Shown here piece by piece: positions 63,262-64,000 of a stretch of 64,000 nt of DNA. The DNA comes from Symsagittifera roscoffensis (lineage: Eukaryota; Xenacoelomorpha; Acoela; Convolutidae): assembly GCF_963678635.1 (NCBI RefSeq), contig NC_087066.1, positions 62,936,282-63,000,281 on the forward strand. Direction: 5' to 3'. Made by a program: the position numbers and the translations under genes. Positions within the stretch are counted from its first letter, which is position 1. Each line of letters opens with the position of its first letter. Under the pieces are notes generated by a model that saw nothing but the letters and a program-made list of their open reading frames with translations, had not been told where the DNA came from and searched no databases.

Positions 63262-63296
63262 ATTAATTCTGTCTGTCCGAACTTTTTGCAACTCTC
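63262..63296 (-). repeat. Tc1 right terminal inverted repeat
   Basis: Reverse complement of 60801-60835; followed by the TA target duplication. Confidence 0.85.
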
Positions 63297-63298
63297 TA

Positions 63299-64000
63299 TA
63301 GTTGTCAAGCTTTTGGTGACTAAATGCTGGTTCAAGAATTTGAGCGTGTTCCTAAAGCTGGTATTCTCACTAAGCGAGCTGTATCTAAAAAACCGTTTGC
63401 GGGTAAAATAAGAATGTAACATGCGATAGCAAGTGTCTGGTAAGCGGGAAGCACACTTTTTTAAGAGTAATGAACGCAGTGAAGACTCTTGTATAGGTCT
63501 CGCTGATTTTTTTTTCAGGCTCAGTTTCGATTTTTCGCGGTTTGACTAGTGATTTTTTTTTAAGTTCAGTGTATTTCCATTGTTAAAAGGTAGGTAAACT
63601 CTCCTATCGAACAGCAAAATTTCGAAACTGGAAATTAGGTTTCAGTTTTGTCAGCGAAGTAAATGTTTTACGTATTGATCCAGTTTTCTCAAATTGGGTT
63701 AATGCTGTCAAAAAAGCTGTCAAATGCGCCAATCATAAATCGTTCTAGAAATTCAAAGAGCTTAAAGATCATCTATTTTTTTTTCGTTGAAAATCGAAAG
63801 TTGAGATTTTTCAAAGTTAGTGTTTTTTATGTTTACTTGCGTTCAATACTCTTTTTCAATCTTCAAGGGGCTATGTTCATGAAAGCAACCATTCTACGCT
63901 TGCGATTTGCAAGCGTTATCAAAATGGAATCTAGACTTTTTTCGAGTTAACAACTTGGTCAACAGAATCACTTGTATCTTGGTTGATAATGAATTCCAAC
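63299..64000 (+). other. Remainder of IFT172 intron 4
   Basis: 702 bp of AT-rich sequence after the transposon. I found no convincing fifth exon: a frame after CTTCAAG at 63868 has no similarity to the expected WD40 continuation and soon stops. Confidence 0.5.

Larger units (their letters stand above)
60801..63296 (+). mobile_element. Tc1/mariner transposon in IFT172 intron 4
   Basis: Terminal inverted repeats start 7 bp inside each end: GCAAAAAGTTCGGACAG at 60808 and its reverse complement ending at 63289. TA dinucleotides flank both ends (60799-60800, 63297-63298). It contains a broken Tc1 transposase and is itself interrupted by a retroelement at about 61128-62560. Confidence 0.85.

Noticed and set aside
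63868-63935. IFT172 exon 5 after CTTCAAG
   Set aside because: The frame gives GYVHESNHST, unlike the expected WD40 continuation, and meets a stop without a donor site.

Overview
The window looks like transposon-choked, non-coding-rich DNA from an animal, probably an invertebrate. The only host gene I recognise is the start of IFT172 (intraflagellar transport, so a ciliated organism) at 59973-60752, in four GT-AG exons. Almost everything else is mobile DNA: Ty3/Gypsy LTR retrotransposons, CR1/L2-type LINEs, Penelope-like elements (PLEs), a Tc1/mariner transposon and fragments. I cannot name the species. The PLE with a PHD finger inside its RT resembles proteins I associate with cnidarian genomes, but that is only a hint. 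Layout, left to right: (a) 1-4438 is the 5' end of a minus-strand Gypsy element, family II (E3: gag start, 3 kb leader, PBS, LTR). (b) 4439-8938 is a minus-strand CR1 LINE with three ORFs: SGNH esterase, PHD-finger ORF1, and endonuclease-RT. (c) 8939-48775 is one giant minus-strand Gypsy element, family I (E2). Its 3' LTR is split by a circularly permuted PLE (9743-13578) and by a family II solo LTR (13742-14618). Its 3' UTR is split by a second, 14.6 kb family I element (E1, 15607-30251). (d) 48891-51689 and 56075-59430 are two inverted, decayed copies of one L2/CR1-like LINE. Between them is a plus-strand family II Gypsy fragment (E4, 51690-about 54905) that itself carries a PLE fragment. 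(e) 59440-64000 holds an LTR scrap, the IFT172 5' end, and a Tc1 element in IFT172 intron 4 that is interrupted by another retroelement. E1 and E2 lack different parts. E1 has gag, zinc knuckles, protease, RT, RNase H and integrase but has lost about 4 kb of accessory genes. E2 lacks RNase H but keeps the accessory block. Read side by side, they give a family I plan of LTR, PBS, multi-kb leader, gag, two CCHC knuckles, protease, RT, RNase H, long acidic linker, integrase, macrodomain ORF, then ORF3 (coiled coil, SGNH hydrolase, unknown C-terminal domain), 3' UTR and LTR. E2 alone is about 20.5 kb after removing its nested insertions, very large for a Gypsy element. The most interesting observations are the macrodomain and SGNH cargo of this Gypsy family, a covarying double-hairpin RNA element shared by the leaders of three elements, a UGA-CUAG readthrough context joining CR1 ORF1 to ORF2, the permuted PLE bounded by 65-bp pseudo-LTRs and a 10-bp target duplication, the PHD finger inside the PLE RT, and the 802-bp higher-order repeat built of 25-bp units in the E2 leader. 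All coordinates and homologies were read by eye; domain calls rest on motif recognition, not searches.
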